A program made the translations under genes and the position numbers. Of a DNA stretch of 64,000 nt, positions 43,940-52,897 are shown one piece after another. The stretch's first letter is position 1, and each line of letters opens with the position of its first letter. Source of the DNA: DASQYE01 sp035940775 (lineage in GTDB: Bacteria; Acidobacteriota; Blastocatellia; Pyrinomonadales; Pyrinomonadaceae); NCBI GenBank assembly GCA_035940775.1, contig DASZEN010000004.1:186001-250000 (forward strand). The letters run 5' to 3'. Under the pieces are notes generated by a model. That model was not told where the DNA came from, did no database searches, and saw nothing but the letters and a program-made list of their open reading frames with translations.

Positions 43940-46900
43940 ATGAGCGGCAAGACTTCAGGCAAGGATTGGGAGGGCGCGGAACAGACGAGTCAGCCACGGG
44001 GCGATGATTTTCTGGTCGTGGGCTTAGGCGCTTCGGCCGGTGGCATCAAGGCTTTTAAGGAGTTCTTCGCGCACGTGCCCCGCGCGAGCGGCATGGCTTA
44101 CGTCGTCATTCTGCACCTCTCGCCCGAGCACGAGAGCCACCTTGCCGAAGTCTTGCAGACCGTCACAGAGATGCCCGTCGAGCAGGTGCGCGGCCCCGTT
44201 CGGATAGAGCCGAATCACGTTTACGTCATCCCGCCCAATAAGAGCCTGGCGATGAACGACGGGCAGCTCGCGCTCTCCGAGGTCAAGCGCATCGAGGAGC
44301 GGCGCGCGCCCGTAGACATCTTCTTCCGCACGCTCGCCGATTCGAAGCACTCGCGCGCCGTCAGCGTGGTGCTGTCGGGCACGGGCGCGGACGGCTCGAT
44401 GGGCATGAAGCGCGTCAAGGAGATGGGCGGCATCTGCGTCGTGCAAGACCCGCAGGAAGCGGAATACAGCGACATGCCGCGCCATTCGATTGCGACGGGG
44501 CTGGTTGACTACGTGCTCCCCGTGGCCGAGATTCCGCAAAAGATCATCGCCTACAGTGAGCGCCTCGGGCAAACCCGCGTCCCCGTAGAATCGCTCGAAC
44601 AGCCCGAAACGCACGAGCAGGCGCTTCGCCAAATCTTCACGCAGCTCAGGGTACGCACCGGGCACGACTTCTCGAACTACAAACGCGCGACCGTCCTGCG
44701 GCGCATCGAGCGGCGCATCAACGTCAACGAACTCTCAGACCTGCAAGCTTACGCACATTTCATGCGCGAGCGCCCCGAAGAAGCGCAGGCGCTGCTCAAA
44801 GACCTGCTCATCAGCGTGACCAATTTCTTCCGCGACTCTGAAGCCTTCGAGACGCTCGAACGCGGCCTTATCCGCAGAATCTTCGAGGGCAAGGGGGCGG
44901 GCGATCAGGTGCGAGTCTGGGTGGCAGGCTGTGCGACCGGCGAAGAAGCCTACACGATGGCGATGCTGCTCGCCGAGTTCACGGAGAGTTTAACGGACGC
45001 GCCGACCGTGCAGGTCTTCGCCACGGACATAGACGAGGATGCGATTGCGAGGGCGCGCGAGGGTTTCTACACCGAGGCGGACGTGGCGGACATCTCGCCC
45101 GAACGGCTGCGCCGCTTCTTCACCAAAGAGATCGGCGGCTACCGCGTGCGCCATGAGTTGCGCGAGGTGGTGCTCTTCGCACATCACAACCTCATCAAAG
45201 ACCCGCCCTTCTCGCATCTCGACCTGGCCTCGTGCCGCAACCTGCTCATCTACCTTAACCGCGCGGCGCAGGAGCGCGTCATGCAGGTTCTCCACTTCGC
45301 CCTTAATCCCGGCGGCTTCCTGTTCCTCGGCACGTCGGAATCCGTTGACGGCTCGACCGACCTGTTCCTCACCATTGATAAAGAGGCGCACATCTACCAG
45401 AGCCGCGCCGTGGCTGCGCGCCTGGCGCTGCCTATCCCCGATTTGTCGGTCGCCGGGCACATCGCAGACCTGCGCCGGAGGGATGAGCGCGTTCGGGAAA
45501 CTCGCGCCCTGGAGCGCATCTCCTACGCAGACCTCCATCAACGTCTTGTCGAGCAATACGCGCCGCCTTCGGTCGTCGTCAACGAAGAGTATGACATCGT
45601 GCATCTCTCGGAGCGCGCCGGGCGGTATATGCAGGTGGCGGGCGGCGAGCCTTCGCACAACCTGCTCAAGATAGTGCGCCCGGAAATTCGCATGGAGCTA
45701 CGCACGGCGCTCTATCAGGCCAGGCAAAACCGCGCGGCCGTGGAGGCGCGCAATATCCCGGTGCATCTCGAAGAGGGCATGCGACTCGTCAACCTGCAAG
45801 TGCGCCCGGTTTTCAGCGAAGGCGATAACGCGCGCGGCTTTATCCTCGTCGTCTTCGACGATGCGGGCGGGGGGACGGAAAGCGCGGGCCTGAAAGCGGC
45901 AGAGATGGTCGTTGCCGCCGAGCCCGCGGCGCAGCAGCTTGAGGATGAGTTGGTGCGGGTCAAGGCGCAGCTTCGCGCGACCATCCAGCAGTACGAGACG
46001 CAGACCGAAGAGCTTAAGGCATCGAACGAAGAGTTGCAGGCGATGAACGAGGAGTTGCGCTCGACCGCCGAAGAGCTGGAGACCTCAAGGGAAGAGCTGC
46101 AATCGGTCAACGAAGAACTGACGACGGTCAATCAGGAGCTGAAGATCAAGATAGAGGAGCTGAGTCAGGCCAACGACGATTTCATAAACCTGATGAACTC
46201 GACCGACATCGGCACGATCTTCCTCGACCGCACGCTGCGCCTCAAGCTCTTTACTCCGCGTGCCCGCGACATTTTCAATCTGATTCCGGCGGATGTCGGA
46301 AGACCGCTCTCGGACATCACGGCCCGCCTTGACGCCGCCAACCTGCTCGCAGACCCCGAGCACGTGCTCGCCAGTCTGCAACCCCTCCAACGCGAGGTCG
46401 AGACGCGCGAAGGGCGCTGGTATCTGATGAACATTTCGCCGTATCGCACGGTGGAAGACCGCATCGAGGGCGTCATCTTGACGTTTCTTGACATCACCGA
46501 GCGCAAGCTTTCGGAAAAAGACAGATTCTTTCTGGCCTCTATCGTGGAATCGTCGGAAGACGCGATCATCACGGTTGATTTCGGCGGGGAGATCACCAGT
46601 TGGAACAAAGCGGCGGAGGGGCTCTACGGCTACGCGGCGGCGGAAGCGATCGGCAAGCCCCTGAGCATGCTGACGCTTCCCGAAGACCTGAAAGAAGTGC
46701 TGAAAAATGCCGATAAGGTCAGGCACAGCGAGACGGTTGAAAGCTACGACACCATCAGGGTTCATAAAGACGGGCGCGAAATGAACCTTGAGCTGGTGTT
46801 GTCGCCCGTCAGGGAAGCGACGGGGCGGGTCATCGGCGTCTCGGCCATCGCGCGCGACGTGACGGAGCGCCGTAGGGCCGAAGCTCTGTTACAGGCGAGC

Positions 46901-48055
46901 GAAGAGCGCCTTCGCCTGCTCATCGAGAGCGTCACGGATTACTCCATCATCATACAGGACATGGACGGGCGCATCGAAGTTTGGAATCCGGGCGCCGAGC
47001 GCATGTTCGACTATACACAGGCGGAGGCCGTCGGCCAGTCCATCGAGATCATCTTCACGCCCGAAGACCGGGCGCAGGGCGCTCACCTCGCGGAGATGAA
47101 GACGGCGCGCGAACAGGGGGTCGCCAATGACGAGCGCTGGCACCTGCGCAAGGACGGCTCGCGCTTCTACGTGAGCGGCGTGCTCACCCTACTGCGCGAC
47201 GGCGGGTTGATGGGCTACGCCAAGATCGCGCGCGACCTTACGGAGAGCAAGCGGACGGAGGAAGAGTTGCGCCGCGCGCGCGCGGAGCTGGAACTGCGTG
47301 TCGTCGAGCGGACGAGTGAGCTGGCTGAAGCCAACAGGGCGTTGCGGGTGGAAAACGCCGAGCGGCGGCAGGTTGAAAAGGCGCGACTGCAACTGCTCAG
47401 GCAGCTCGTCCGCGTGCAGGACGACGAGCGCCGCCGCATCGCCCGCGACATCCACGACCACCTCGGTCAACAATCCACGGCGCTACGGCTACAGCTCGAA
47501 GCCCTTAAAGACCAGTGCAAGGGGTACGAGGAATTGTGCGGGCCGATTGAGCAGACGCAGGAGATCGCCGCGCGACTCGACGCCGACGTTGATTTCCTCG
47601 CGTGGGAACTCAGGCCCGCCGCGCTCGACGATCTGGGGCTGGCGGCGACCCTCGGCAACTTCGTCAAAGAGTGGTCAAAACACTTCCAGATCCCGGCAGA
47701 CTTTCACACCTCAGGCATGGACGAAGAGCGCCCTTCGCCCGAGGTTGAAACCAGCCTCTACCGCATCGCGCAGGAAGCGCTCAACAACGCCTGCAAGCAC
47801 GCGCAGGCCAGCGGCGTCAACGTGCTCCTTGAGCGCCGCGATCACTCGGTCATGCTCATCGTCGAAGATAACGGCGTCGGCTTCGACCCGAGCGATAAAG
47901 AGCAGTCCGAAAAGGGCCTCGGGCTGTTGGGCATGCGCGAGCGCGCGGGGCTCGTCGGCGGTTCGCTTGAGATCGAATCCGCGCCGAACGAGGGCACGAC
48001 CATCTTCGCGCGCGTCCCCGTCATCTTCCCGGAAGAAGGAGTCACGGAGGGATGA
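43940..48055 (+). CDS. CheB-CheR-PAS-histidine kinase hybrid
   Basis: A 1371-aa cytoplasmic protein started at the ATG at 43940 (GAGGAA 8 bases upstream). Domains in order: CheB methylesterase (about 25-205, with GASAGG, ILHLS, GTGADGSMG); CheR methyltransferase (about 225-490, with RRINVNEL, LISVTNFFRDSEAF and the SAM site GCATGEEAYT). Then come a long coiled coil (about 665-760), three PAS domains (about 760-1115), and a HisKA_3-type dimerisation domain with the phospho-acceptor His in DIHDHLG (about 1172). The HATPase domain has NNACKHA, DNGVGFD and GLGLLGMRERA. It overlaps the next regulator gene by 4 bases (ATGA), so that protein is its partner. Confidence 0.93.
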   Translation: MSGKTSGKDWEGAEQTSQPRGDDFLVVGLGASAGGIKAFKEFFAHVPRASGMAYVVILHLSPEHESHLAEVLQTVTEMPVEQVRGPVRIEPNHVYVIPPNKSLAMNDGQLALSEVKRIEERRAPVDIFFRTLADSKHSRAVSVVLSGTGADGSMGMKRVKEMGGICVVQDPQEAEYSDMPRHSIATGLVDYVLPVAEIPQKIIAYSERLGQTRVPVESLEQPETHEQALRQIFTQLRVRTGHDFSNYKRATVLRRIERRINVNELSDLQAYAHFMRERPEEAQALLKDLLISVTNFFRDSEAFETLERGLIRRIFEGKGAGDQVRVWVAGCATGEEAYTMAMLLAEFTESLTDAPTVQVFATDIDEDAIARAREGFYTEADVADISPERLRRFFTKEIGGYRVRHELREVVLFAHHNLIKDPPFSHLDLASCRNLLIYLNRAAQERVMQVLHFALNPGGFLFLGTSESVDGSTDLFLTIDKEAHIYQSRAVAARLALPIPDLSVAGHIADLRRRDERVRETRALERISYADLHQRLVEQYAPPSVVVNEEYDIVHLSERAGRYMQVAGGEPSHNLLKIVRPEIRMELRTALYQARQNRAAVEARNIPVHLEEGMRLVNLQVRPVFSEGDNARGFILVVFDDAGGGTESAGLKAAEMVVAAEPAAQQLEDELVRVKAQLRATIQQYETQTEELKASNEELQAMNEELRSTAEELETSREELQSVNEELTTVNQELKIKIEELSQANDDFINLMNSTDIGTIFLDRTLRLKLFTPRARDIFNLIPADVGRPLSDITARLDAANLLADPEHVLASLQPLQREVETREGRWYLMNISPYRTVEDRIEGVILTFLDITERKLSEKDRFFLASIVESSEDAIITVDFGGEITSWNKAAEGLYGYAAAEAIGKPLSMLTLPEDLKEVLKNADKVRHSETVESYDTIRVHKDGREMNLELVLSPVREATGRVIGVSAIARDVTERRRAEALLQASEERLRLLIESVTDYSIIIQDMDGRIEVWNPGAERMFDYTQAEAVGQSIEIIFTPEDRAQGAHLAEMKTAREQGVANDERWHLRKDGSRFYVSGVLTLLRDGGLMGYAKIARDLTESKRTEEELRRARAELELRVVERTSELAEANRALRVENAERRQVEKARLQLLRQLVRVQDDERRRIARDIHDHLGQQSTALRLQLEALKDQCKGYEELCGPIEQTQEIAARLDADVDFLAWELRPAALDDLGLAATLGNFVKEWSKHFQIPADFHTSGMDEERPSPEVETSLYRIAQEALNNACKHAQASGVNVLLERRDHSVMLIVEDNGVGFDPSDKEQSEKGLGLLGMRERAGLVGGSLEIESAPNEGTTIFARVPVIFPEEGVTEG

Positions 48056-48711
48056 GCAAGATACGCATTCTTCTCGCCGAAGACCACGAGACGGTGCGCG
48101 CAGGCTTGAGGCTGATCGTCAACGCGCAAAGCGATATGGAGGTCGTGGGCGAAGCAAGCGACGGGCGCGCGGCCCTTGCGCGCGCTCTGGAACTCCTGCC
48201 CGACATCGTCCTGATGGACGTTTCCATGCCACAGCTAAACGGGCTGAAGGCGACCGAGAAACTGAAGGCTACCTGCCCGCAGGTCAAAGTCCTGACCCTG
48301 ACGCGCCACACCGACTACGGTTACCTGCAACAGTTGCTGCGCGCGGGAGCATCCGGCTATGTGCTCAAGCAAAGCGCGCCAGCCGAACTGCTGCACGCCA
48401 TCCGCGCCGTCGCCGCGGGCGGCAAATACCTTGACCCGGCCGTCGCGGGTAAGGTTATCGGAAACTACTCAGGGCAGATGGCCTCCTTGCGCGGCGCCGC
48501 TCAAGGAGGCCGCGACCTAAGCGAACGCGAAGCAGAAGTCCTGCGCCTCATCGCCTGGGGCCACAGCAACAAAGAGATCGCCGCGCGCCTCCAGCTCAGC
48601 GTCAAGACCATCGAAGCCCATAAAGCCAACGCGATGAAGCGACTCGGCATGACGAGCCGCATTGACATCGTGCGCTTTGCGATCCTTCAAGGGTGGCTCC
48701 AGGACACATAA
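48052..48711 (+). CDS. LuxR/NarL-family response regulator
   Basis: A 219-aa protein: an N-terminal receiver (AEDHETVRAG, phospho-Asp in DIVLMDVSMP, Lys in GYVLKQS) and a C-terminal LuxR helix-turn-helix (LSEREAEVLRLIAWGHSNKEIAARLQLSVKTIEAHKANAMKRLG). All receiver residues needed for phosphorylation are present. The start overlaps the stop of the hybrid kinase gene, so they form a two-component pair of NarL/DegU type. A short palindrome lies downstream at 48778-48796. Confidence 0.93.
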   Translation: MSKIRILLAEDHETVRAGLRLIVNAQSDMEVVGEASDGRAALARALELLPDIVLMDVSMPQLNGLKATEKLKATCPQVKVLTLTRHTDYGYLQQLLRAGASGYVLKQSAPAELLHAIRAVAAGGKYLDPAVAGKVIGNYSGQMASLRGAAQGGRDLSEREAEVLRLIAWGHSNKEIAARLQLSVKTIEAHKANAMKRLGMTSRIDIVRFAILQGWLQDT

Positions 48712-49099
48712 AACCCTGCCCGCACCATATCCCTCTCACCTTCAACCCTTTTTTCAATAGACAGAACCTTTTAACCGGATAGGGACTTTCCCTATCAACT
48801 CTTCGCACCTTCCTAATAGGCAGCAGCTTTCCATTGTGAGATAGTAAGGCGGTCAACTTACAAAAGTCGGGCGGCGTGTCACTCTTAGCTGAAATTCGAC
48901 AGACTGCATACGCTCCCGTCTGAAATGTTGCCGGGGTTCAGCCGGAACACTGAACTGGACAAGGGGGAGAAAAGGGGGGGTGGGTTCGATAAAAACTCAC
49001 CCTTTTTATTAGCCTCGATTTGCTCAAGACGAATTAAATCCCCCAACGAGCAGCAACGTACCGTTCGCGGCCCATAAATTTTCCCGCGTTCTCCCGATC
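48712..49099. other. Intergenic region with short palindrome
   Basis: 388 bases without a convincing gene. It contains an 8-bp inverted repeat (GATAGGGA-3 nt-TCCCTATC, 48778-48796) and a G-rich run (GGGGGAGAAAAGGGGGGG near 48963). Confidence 0.45.
48778..48796. promoter_or_regulatory. GATAGGGA/TCCCTATC palindrome
   Basis: Perfect 8-bp arms around 3 bases. It could be an operator for the LuxR-type regulator encoded just upstream, or a small hairpin. There is a single occurrence and no T run. Confidence 0.3.
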
Positions 49100-49558
49100 A
49101 TGGCTAGTGCATTACGACACTCAAAAACAGAAGCGGGCGCTCCCCCGGCGCGAAGGCTTACGCCGAGTGCGAATCCGCTCGTGCTGGTCGTCGAAGATCA
49201 CGATGATACGCGCTTCCTGCTCACCTATCTGTTGGAGATGTGGGGCTGCCGGGTGGCGATGGCACAGGACGGCGAGGCAGCCGTTCGTATGGCCGAGCAG
49301 ACGTGTCCCGATCTTATCCTGATGGATGCCAGCCTCCCGCGCCTGGATGGTCTGGCGGCCACGCGACGGATACGCGAACTAGCCCGTCTCCATGATGTGC
49401 CGATCATCTTTCTTTCCGGCCATGCCGAAGCCTCGTTTCGCGCCGTGGCGCTCGAAACGGGCGGCAACGATTACGTCACCAAGCCGTTTGAGATAGACCA
49501 GTTGGAGAGGGTTTTAGAGAGGTATCTCGAAAAGGGCGGAGCGGTAAGGGCAAAGTGA
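49100..49558 (+). CDS. Single-domain response regulator receiver
   Basis: A 152-aa protein. After a 25-residue Ala/Pro-rich head comes an intact CheY-like receiver: VVEDHDDTR acidic pair, phospho-Asp in DLILMDASLP, Ser in FLSGHA, and Lys in DYVTKPF. There is no output domain. It is probably phosphorylated by a kinase in trans, and the hybrid kinase encoded upstream is a candidate. It is followed 19 bases later by a PAS gene in the same direction. Confidence 0.9.
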   Translation: MASALRHSKTEAGAPPARRLTPSANPLVLVVEDHDDTRFLLTYLLEMWGCRVAMAQDGEAAVRMAEQTCPDLILMDASLPRLDGLAATRRIRELARLHDVPIIFLSGHAEASFRAVALETGGNDYVTKPFEIDQLERVLERYLEKGGAVRAK

Positions 49559-49577
49559 TTGCGAAAGGGAGATTTTT

Positions 49578-49937
49578 ATGATGAGCGCCTCGCTTCTCGG
49601 TCAGGAAAAGCTGTTCGGACTGTTTGAACTCGACCCGGTGGGAACCGTGCTTTATTCGCGCATCGAGCCGGACGGCAGCGACAGCGGCGGCAACGGAGCA
49701 GCGCCGGATGTGGTCGGGCATAATTTCTTCGACGAGATTGCGCCGTTCGAGAACGCCGAGGAGCTGCGCCGACGCATCGCCACGTTCAATAACGGCCACG
49801 GTCAGGCCGACAACTTCCATTTCACATACCATCTTGGGAACGGCCCGCTGCTCGTGAAGGTTCTGCTGGCGCGCATCTGCGAGCGCTCCCGTGGCAGGCG
49901 CACGAAATCCATCCTCCTGCACATTAGAAAAGTTTAG
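49578..49937 (+). CDS. Small PAS-domain protein related to photoactive-yellow-type PAS
   Basis: A 119-aa single-domain protein. The middle VVGHNFFDEIAPFENAEELRRRI and FHFTYHLGNGPLLVKVLLARI read as a PAS fold. The GHNFFDEIAP part resembles the photoactive yellow protein loop that ends in the chromophore Cys, but here that position is Phe (APFEN). A p-coumarate chromophore is therefore excluded. It could sense another ligand or redox state. There is no effector domain, so it acts with a partner. GGGAGA precedes a double ATG (49578/49581). Confidence 0.75.
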   Translation: MMSASLLGQEKLFGLFELDPVGTVLYSRIEPDGSDSGGNGAAPDVVGHNFFDEIAPFENAEELRRRIATFNNGHGQADNFHFTYHLGNGPLLVKVLLARICERSRGRRTKSILLHIRKV

Positions 49938-49997
49938 CTGAAACCTTTTGAACCAGCGGATTCAAACTCGGCCACGGTTTCTGAAACGGAGAAGGCG

Positions 49998-50846
49998 ATG
50001 ATGAATAGACCTGAGATCAAGAACGACTCGACGCTCAAGGACGCGGGCCCCGGATACCGCAGCTCAGACCGCGCTGCCGGTGCTCGTTCGGTGGCCGAAG
50101 AGTCGTCCGGCAGCAGCGGCGCGCATAAATTTATTAAGCCGGTTCCGTTCAACGGGCTGCTCACCAACAGGCTGCTGACGGCGCTGCCCGGCGAGGATTT
50201 CGCACGCCTTCTTCCGTATCTCGAACCCATTTCGCTCTCCTGCGGTGAAGACCTTTACGGGTTCGGCGAGGATATCGATGACGTTTATTTTCCCGAGACC
50301 GCTGTGATCTCTCACCTCTATATTTTGGAGGACGGAAGCACGACCGAGGCGGCCCTGATCGGCAGGGAGGGCATGACGGGACTTTCCACGATCTTCGGCG
50401 CGCCCGCGCCGACGCATTGTACGCAGGTCATCATTGCGGGCACGGCCCTGAGAATGAGCGCGGAGGTTCTCAGGCGGGATTTCGCACGCGGTCAGGCGAT
50501 CATGCGCCTGCTGCTCGCTTATGCGAGCGCACGCATGGCGCATCTTTCGCAAAGGGCCGTCTGCAATGGCCGTCATACGGTGGTCGAGCGTTTGTGCAGT
50601 TGGCTGCTGATGATTCATGATCGCGTCGGCGAAGACCAGTTGCCGCTCACGCATGAACAGATCGCCCGTCACCTCGGCACGCGCCGCGCAGGCGTCAGCG
50701 AAGCCATCACCGCGCTTCGAGATAAAGAGGTCATCACGCACAGTCGCGGCCAGATTTGCATTGCGGATCGGCAGGCGCTGGAGACGGCCGCCTGTGAATG
50801 CTACCACACGCACAGCCAGCAAAATCTCTCGACCTTGCAACCCTAA
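49998..50846 (+). CDS. Crp/Fnr-family transcriptional regulator (first of two)
   Basis: A 282-aa protein. A 45-residue polar head precedes a cyclic-nucleotide-binding-type beta barrel (about 55-170: NRLLTALPGEDFARLLPYLE...SLSCGEDLYGFGE...GREGMTGLSTIFG). This is followed by a dimerisation helix and a helix-turn-helix (LTHEQIARHLGTRRAGVSEAI). The phosphate-binding Arg motif of CRP is not obvious and no Fnr-type N-terminal Cys cluster is present, so the ligand is unknown. The two Crp/Fnr genes are separated by 8 bases. Confidence 0.88.
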   Translation: MMNRPEIKNDSTLKDAGPGYRSSDRAAGARSVAEESSGSSGAHKFIKPVPFNGLLTNRLLTALPGEDFARLLPYLEPISLSCGEDLYGFGEDIDDVYFPETAVISHLYILEDGSTTEAALIGREGMTGLSTIFGAPAPTHCTQVIIAGTALRMSAEVLRRDFARGQAIMRLLLAYASARMAHLSQRAVCNGRHTVVERLCSWLLMIHDRVGEDQLPLTHEQIARHLGTRRAGVSEAITALRDKEVITHSRGQICIADRQALETAACECYHTHSQQNLSTLQP

Positions 50847-50854
50847 GCATACCC

Positions 50855-51559
50855 ATGTCCGGCACAACGCAACCCTTAAGCGAAAACCGTTTGCTCGGGG
50901 CCCTGCCTCGTGAGGAGTACGAAAGACTCGCGCCTCACCTGGAACCCGTTTCTATCGATCTCGGTCAGACCCTTTTCATGCCTGACGAACAGATTCATCA
51001 CGTCCATTTTCCCGCCACAGCGGTCGTTTCTCTCCTCACCGCCCTGGAAGACGGCACGGGAATGGAGGTCGGCCTGGTCGGTCACGAGGGGCTGGTCGGC
51101 GTCTCGGCCATCCTGGGTGGAAACGAGACTAAGTTAGCCACGGTGCAAGCTTCAGGCATGAGCTACAGGCTCCAGGTCGGTAAGCTTCAGGCAGAGTTCA
51201 ACAGAGGGGAAACGCTGCAACGCGCGCTCCTCCGTTACACGCACGCGCTGATGACACAAATATCCCAGTCGGTCGTTTGCAACGCCCGCCATCAAGTAGA
51301 GGGGCGGCTGGCCCGTTGGCTGCTCATGTTCCACGACCGCGTCCGGACAAACGAGTTCGAGCTGACCCAGGAATTTATGGCGAACATGCTCGGCGTGCGC
51401 CGCGCCAGCGTCAGTGAAGTGGCAGAGAAGCTTCAGGAGATGAAGTTGATTAGTTATCAACGCGGTCAGTTCACAATTCTCGACCGGAAGGGGCTGGAAG
51501 AGTTCACCTGCGAGTGCTATCCGAAGGTTAAAGAAAAATTTGACAACTTTCTGCCCTAG
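50855..51559 (+). CDS. Crp/Fnr-family transcriptional regulator (second of two)
   Basis: A 234-aa protein from the ATG at 50855, which lies 8 bases after the previous stop codon. It starts MSGTTQPLSENRLLGALPRE and has the same barrel (ISIDLGQTLFMPDE..., GHEGLVGVSAILGG) and a helix-turn-helix (LTQEFMANMLGVRRASVSEVAEKL). It is clearly a paralogue of the upstream protein without the N-terminal extension. The tandem arrangement suggests duplication or heterodimer formation. Confidence 0.88.
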   Translation: MSGTTQPLSENRLLGALPREEYERLAPHLEPVSIDLGQTLFMPDEQIHHVHFPATAVVSLLTALEDGTGMEVGLVGHEGLVGVSAILGGNETKLATVQASGMSYRLQVGKLQAEFNRGETLQRALLRYTHALMTQISQSVVCNARHQVEGRLARWLLMFHDRVRTNEFELTQEFMANMLGVRRASVSEVAEKLQEMKLISYQRGQFTILDRKGLEEFTCECYPKVKEKFDNFLP

Positions 51560-51911
51560 CGACATGGACGCCGGAAGAGTCGAGCGCGTCCGAGCGCTAC
51601 GAAATTAGCGAGGCGTAGCTTCAACGCGCGCCCGCCGCAAGTTTTAAGGGGGCCGCCTCGGCCGACTCGCTACTCTCAAAAGCGTTGAAAAATTGCAGCA
51701 ATAAATGGTGAGCAAAACTTGTCCGGTAACGTACTGACGCCCTCACCCGAATCCCTATAATTTAGGAGATTCCCCCTGACGTGTAAGCAGCTCGCATGTG
51801 GCCCGTGTGGATTCATCCCCTGCGGGATCGGATGAAGGATAAGCGCGCCTTCAATCTCGTGTGCATCAGGGAACAGAGGCGCGCTCCGGATGGTTCAATC
51901 GGGAGAGTTTG
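51560..51911. other. Leader region of the cyanophycin operon
   Basis: 352 bases without a gene. It should contain the promoter of cphB. GGGAGAG precedes the ATG at 51912. I see no hairpin or riboswitch that I would defend. Confidence 0.4.
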
Positions 51912-52874
51912 ATGCGTTTAGCGAAACCCAAAGGTCTGCTGTTCATCATCGGTGGCGGCGAAGACAAGGAAGGAGACTGCACGATCCTGCGCGAGTTCGT
52001 CAGGCTCGCCGGAGACGAGAAGGCACGCATCATCGTGATGACGGCGGCGACTGACGCGCCGGAAGAGGCCGGGCCGCAATACGTCAGGGTTTTCAAACGG
52101 CTCGGCGCGCGAAAGGTCGAGGTGGTTGACGTTTCGACGCGCCAGGATGCGAACCGTCCGGAATCCCTCGCGGCGCTCGAACAAGCGACCGGCGTCTTTT
52201 TCACGGGCGGCGACCAGCTTCATGTCACTTCTCTGATCGGCGGGAGCGCGATGGATCTCTTGCTCCATGAACTCTACAAGAAGGGCGTGGTCATCGCGGG
52301 CACGAGCGCGGGCGCGGCCATGATGTCCGGCTCGATGTTCGTGCGCGGCCCGGCCGAAGAGAACCCGCGCCTGGAAAATCTGCAACTCGGGCCGGGCGCA
52401 GAATTTCTCATGGGCGCCATCATAGATACGCATTTTTCGCAGCGCGGTCGCCACGGACGCCTCATCTCGGCGGTCGCGCACTACCCGCACGCCCTCGGGA
52501 TAGGGATTGACGAGAATACCGCGCTGGTCGCCAAGGACGGCATTTTCGAGGTGATCGGCGGGGGCGCGGTAATGGTCATCGACGCCGGGGAGTTGACCTA
52601 CACGAATGTTCCCAACCTCCGAGAGGACGAGGGACTCGCGCTCTACAACATCAAGCTTCACGTCCTCACGGCCGGGCATCGCTTCAACATGCACGAGCGC
52701 CAGCCCATCATCGAGGAGCATTCGCGCAAAGAGATCGGTTCGACGCGCGTCCGTCGCACGGGGAAACCGAGGACGCCTTCGGCCGCCAAGAAGAGTTCCA
52801 GGAAGACTGGTAAGAAAAGTACTAAGAGAAGTTCCAGGAAACGCTCGCAGGCGGCGACGGCGGGCGGCAATTGA
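51912..52874 (+). CDS. cphB: Cyanophycinase with Lys/Arg-rich tail
   Basis: A 320-aa protein from the ATG at 51912 (GGGAGAG upstream). It is a serine-type exopeptidase of the S51-like cyanophycinase family, which cuts cyanophycin into beta-Asp-Arg dipeptides. The nucleophile motif GTSAGAAMMS has its Ser near residue 131. FFTGGDQLHVTS and the start IIGGGEDKEGDC are also conserved. No signal peptide is present, so it acts on intracellular granules. The last 45 residues are a tail of Lys, Arg and Ser (KKSSRKTGKKSTKRSSRKR), absent in classic CphB. It is 23 bases from cphA. Confidence 0.92.
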   Translation: MRLAKPKGLLFIIGGGEDKEGDCTILREFVRLAGDEKARIIVMTAATDAPEEAGPQYVRVFKRLGARKVEVVDVSTRQDANRPESLAALEQATGVFFTGGDQLHVTSLIGGSAMDLLLHELYKKGVVIAGTSAGAAMMSGSMFVRGPAEENPRLENLQLGPGAEFLMGAIIDTHFSQRGRHGRLISAVAHYPHALGIGIDENTALVAKDGIFEVIGGGAVMVIDAGELTYTNVPNLREDEGLALYNIKLHVLTAGHRFNMHERQPIIEEHSRKEIGSTRVRRTGKPRTPSAAKKSSRKTGKKSTKRSSRKRSQAATAGGN

Positions 52875-52897
52875 TAGCTAAGCAAGGGGAAACGATC

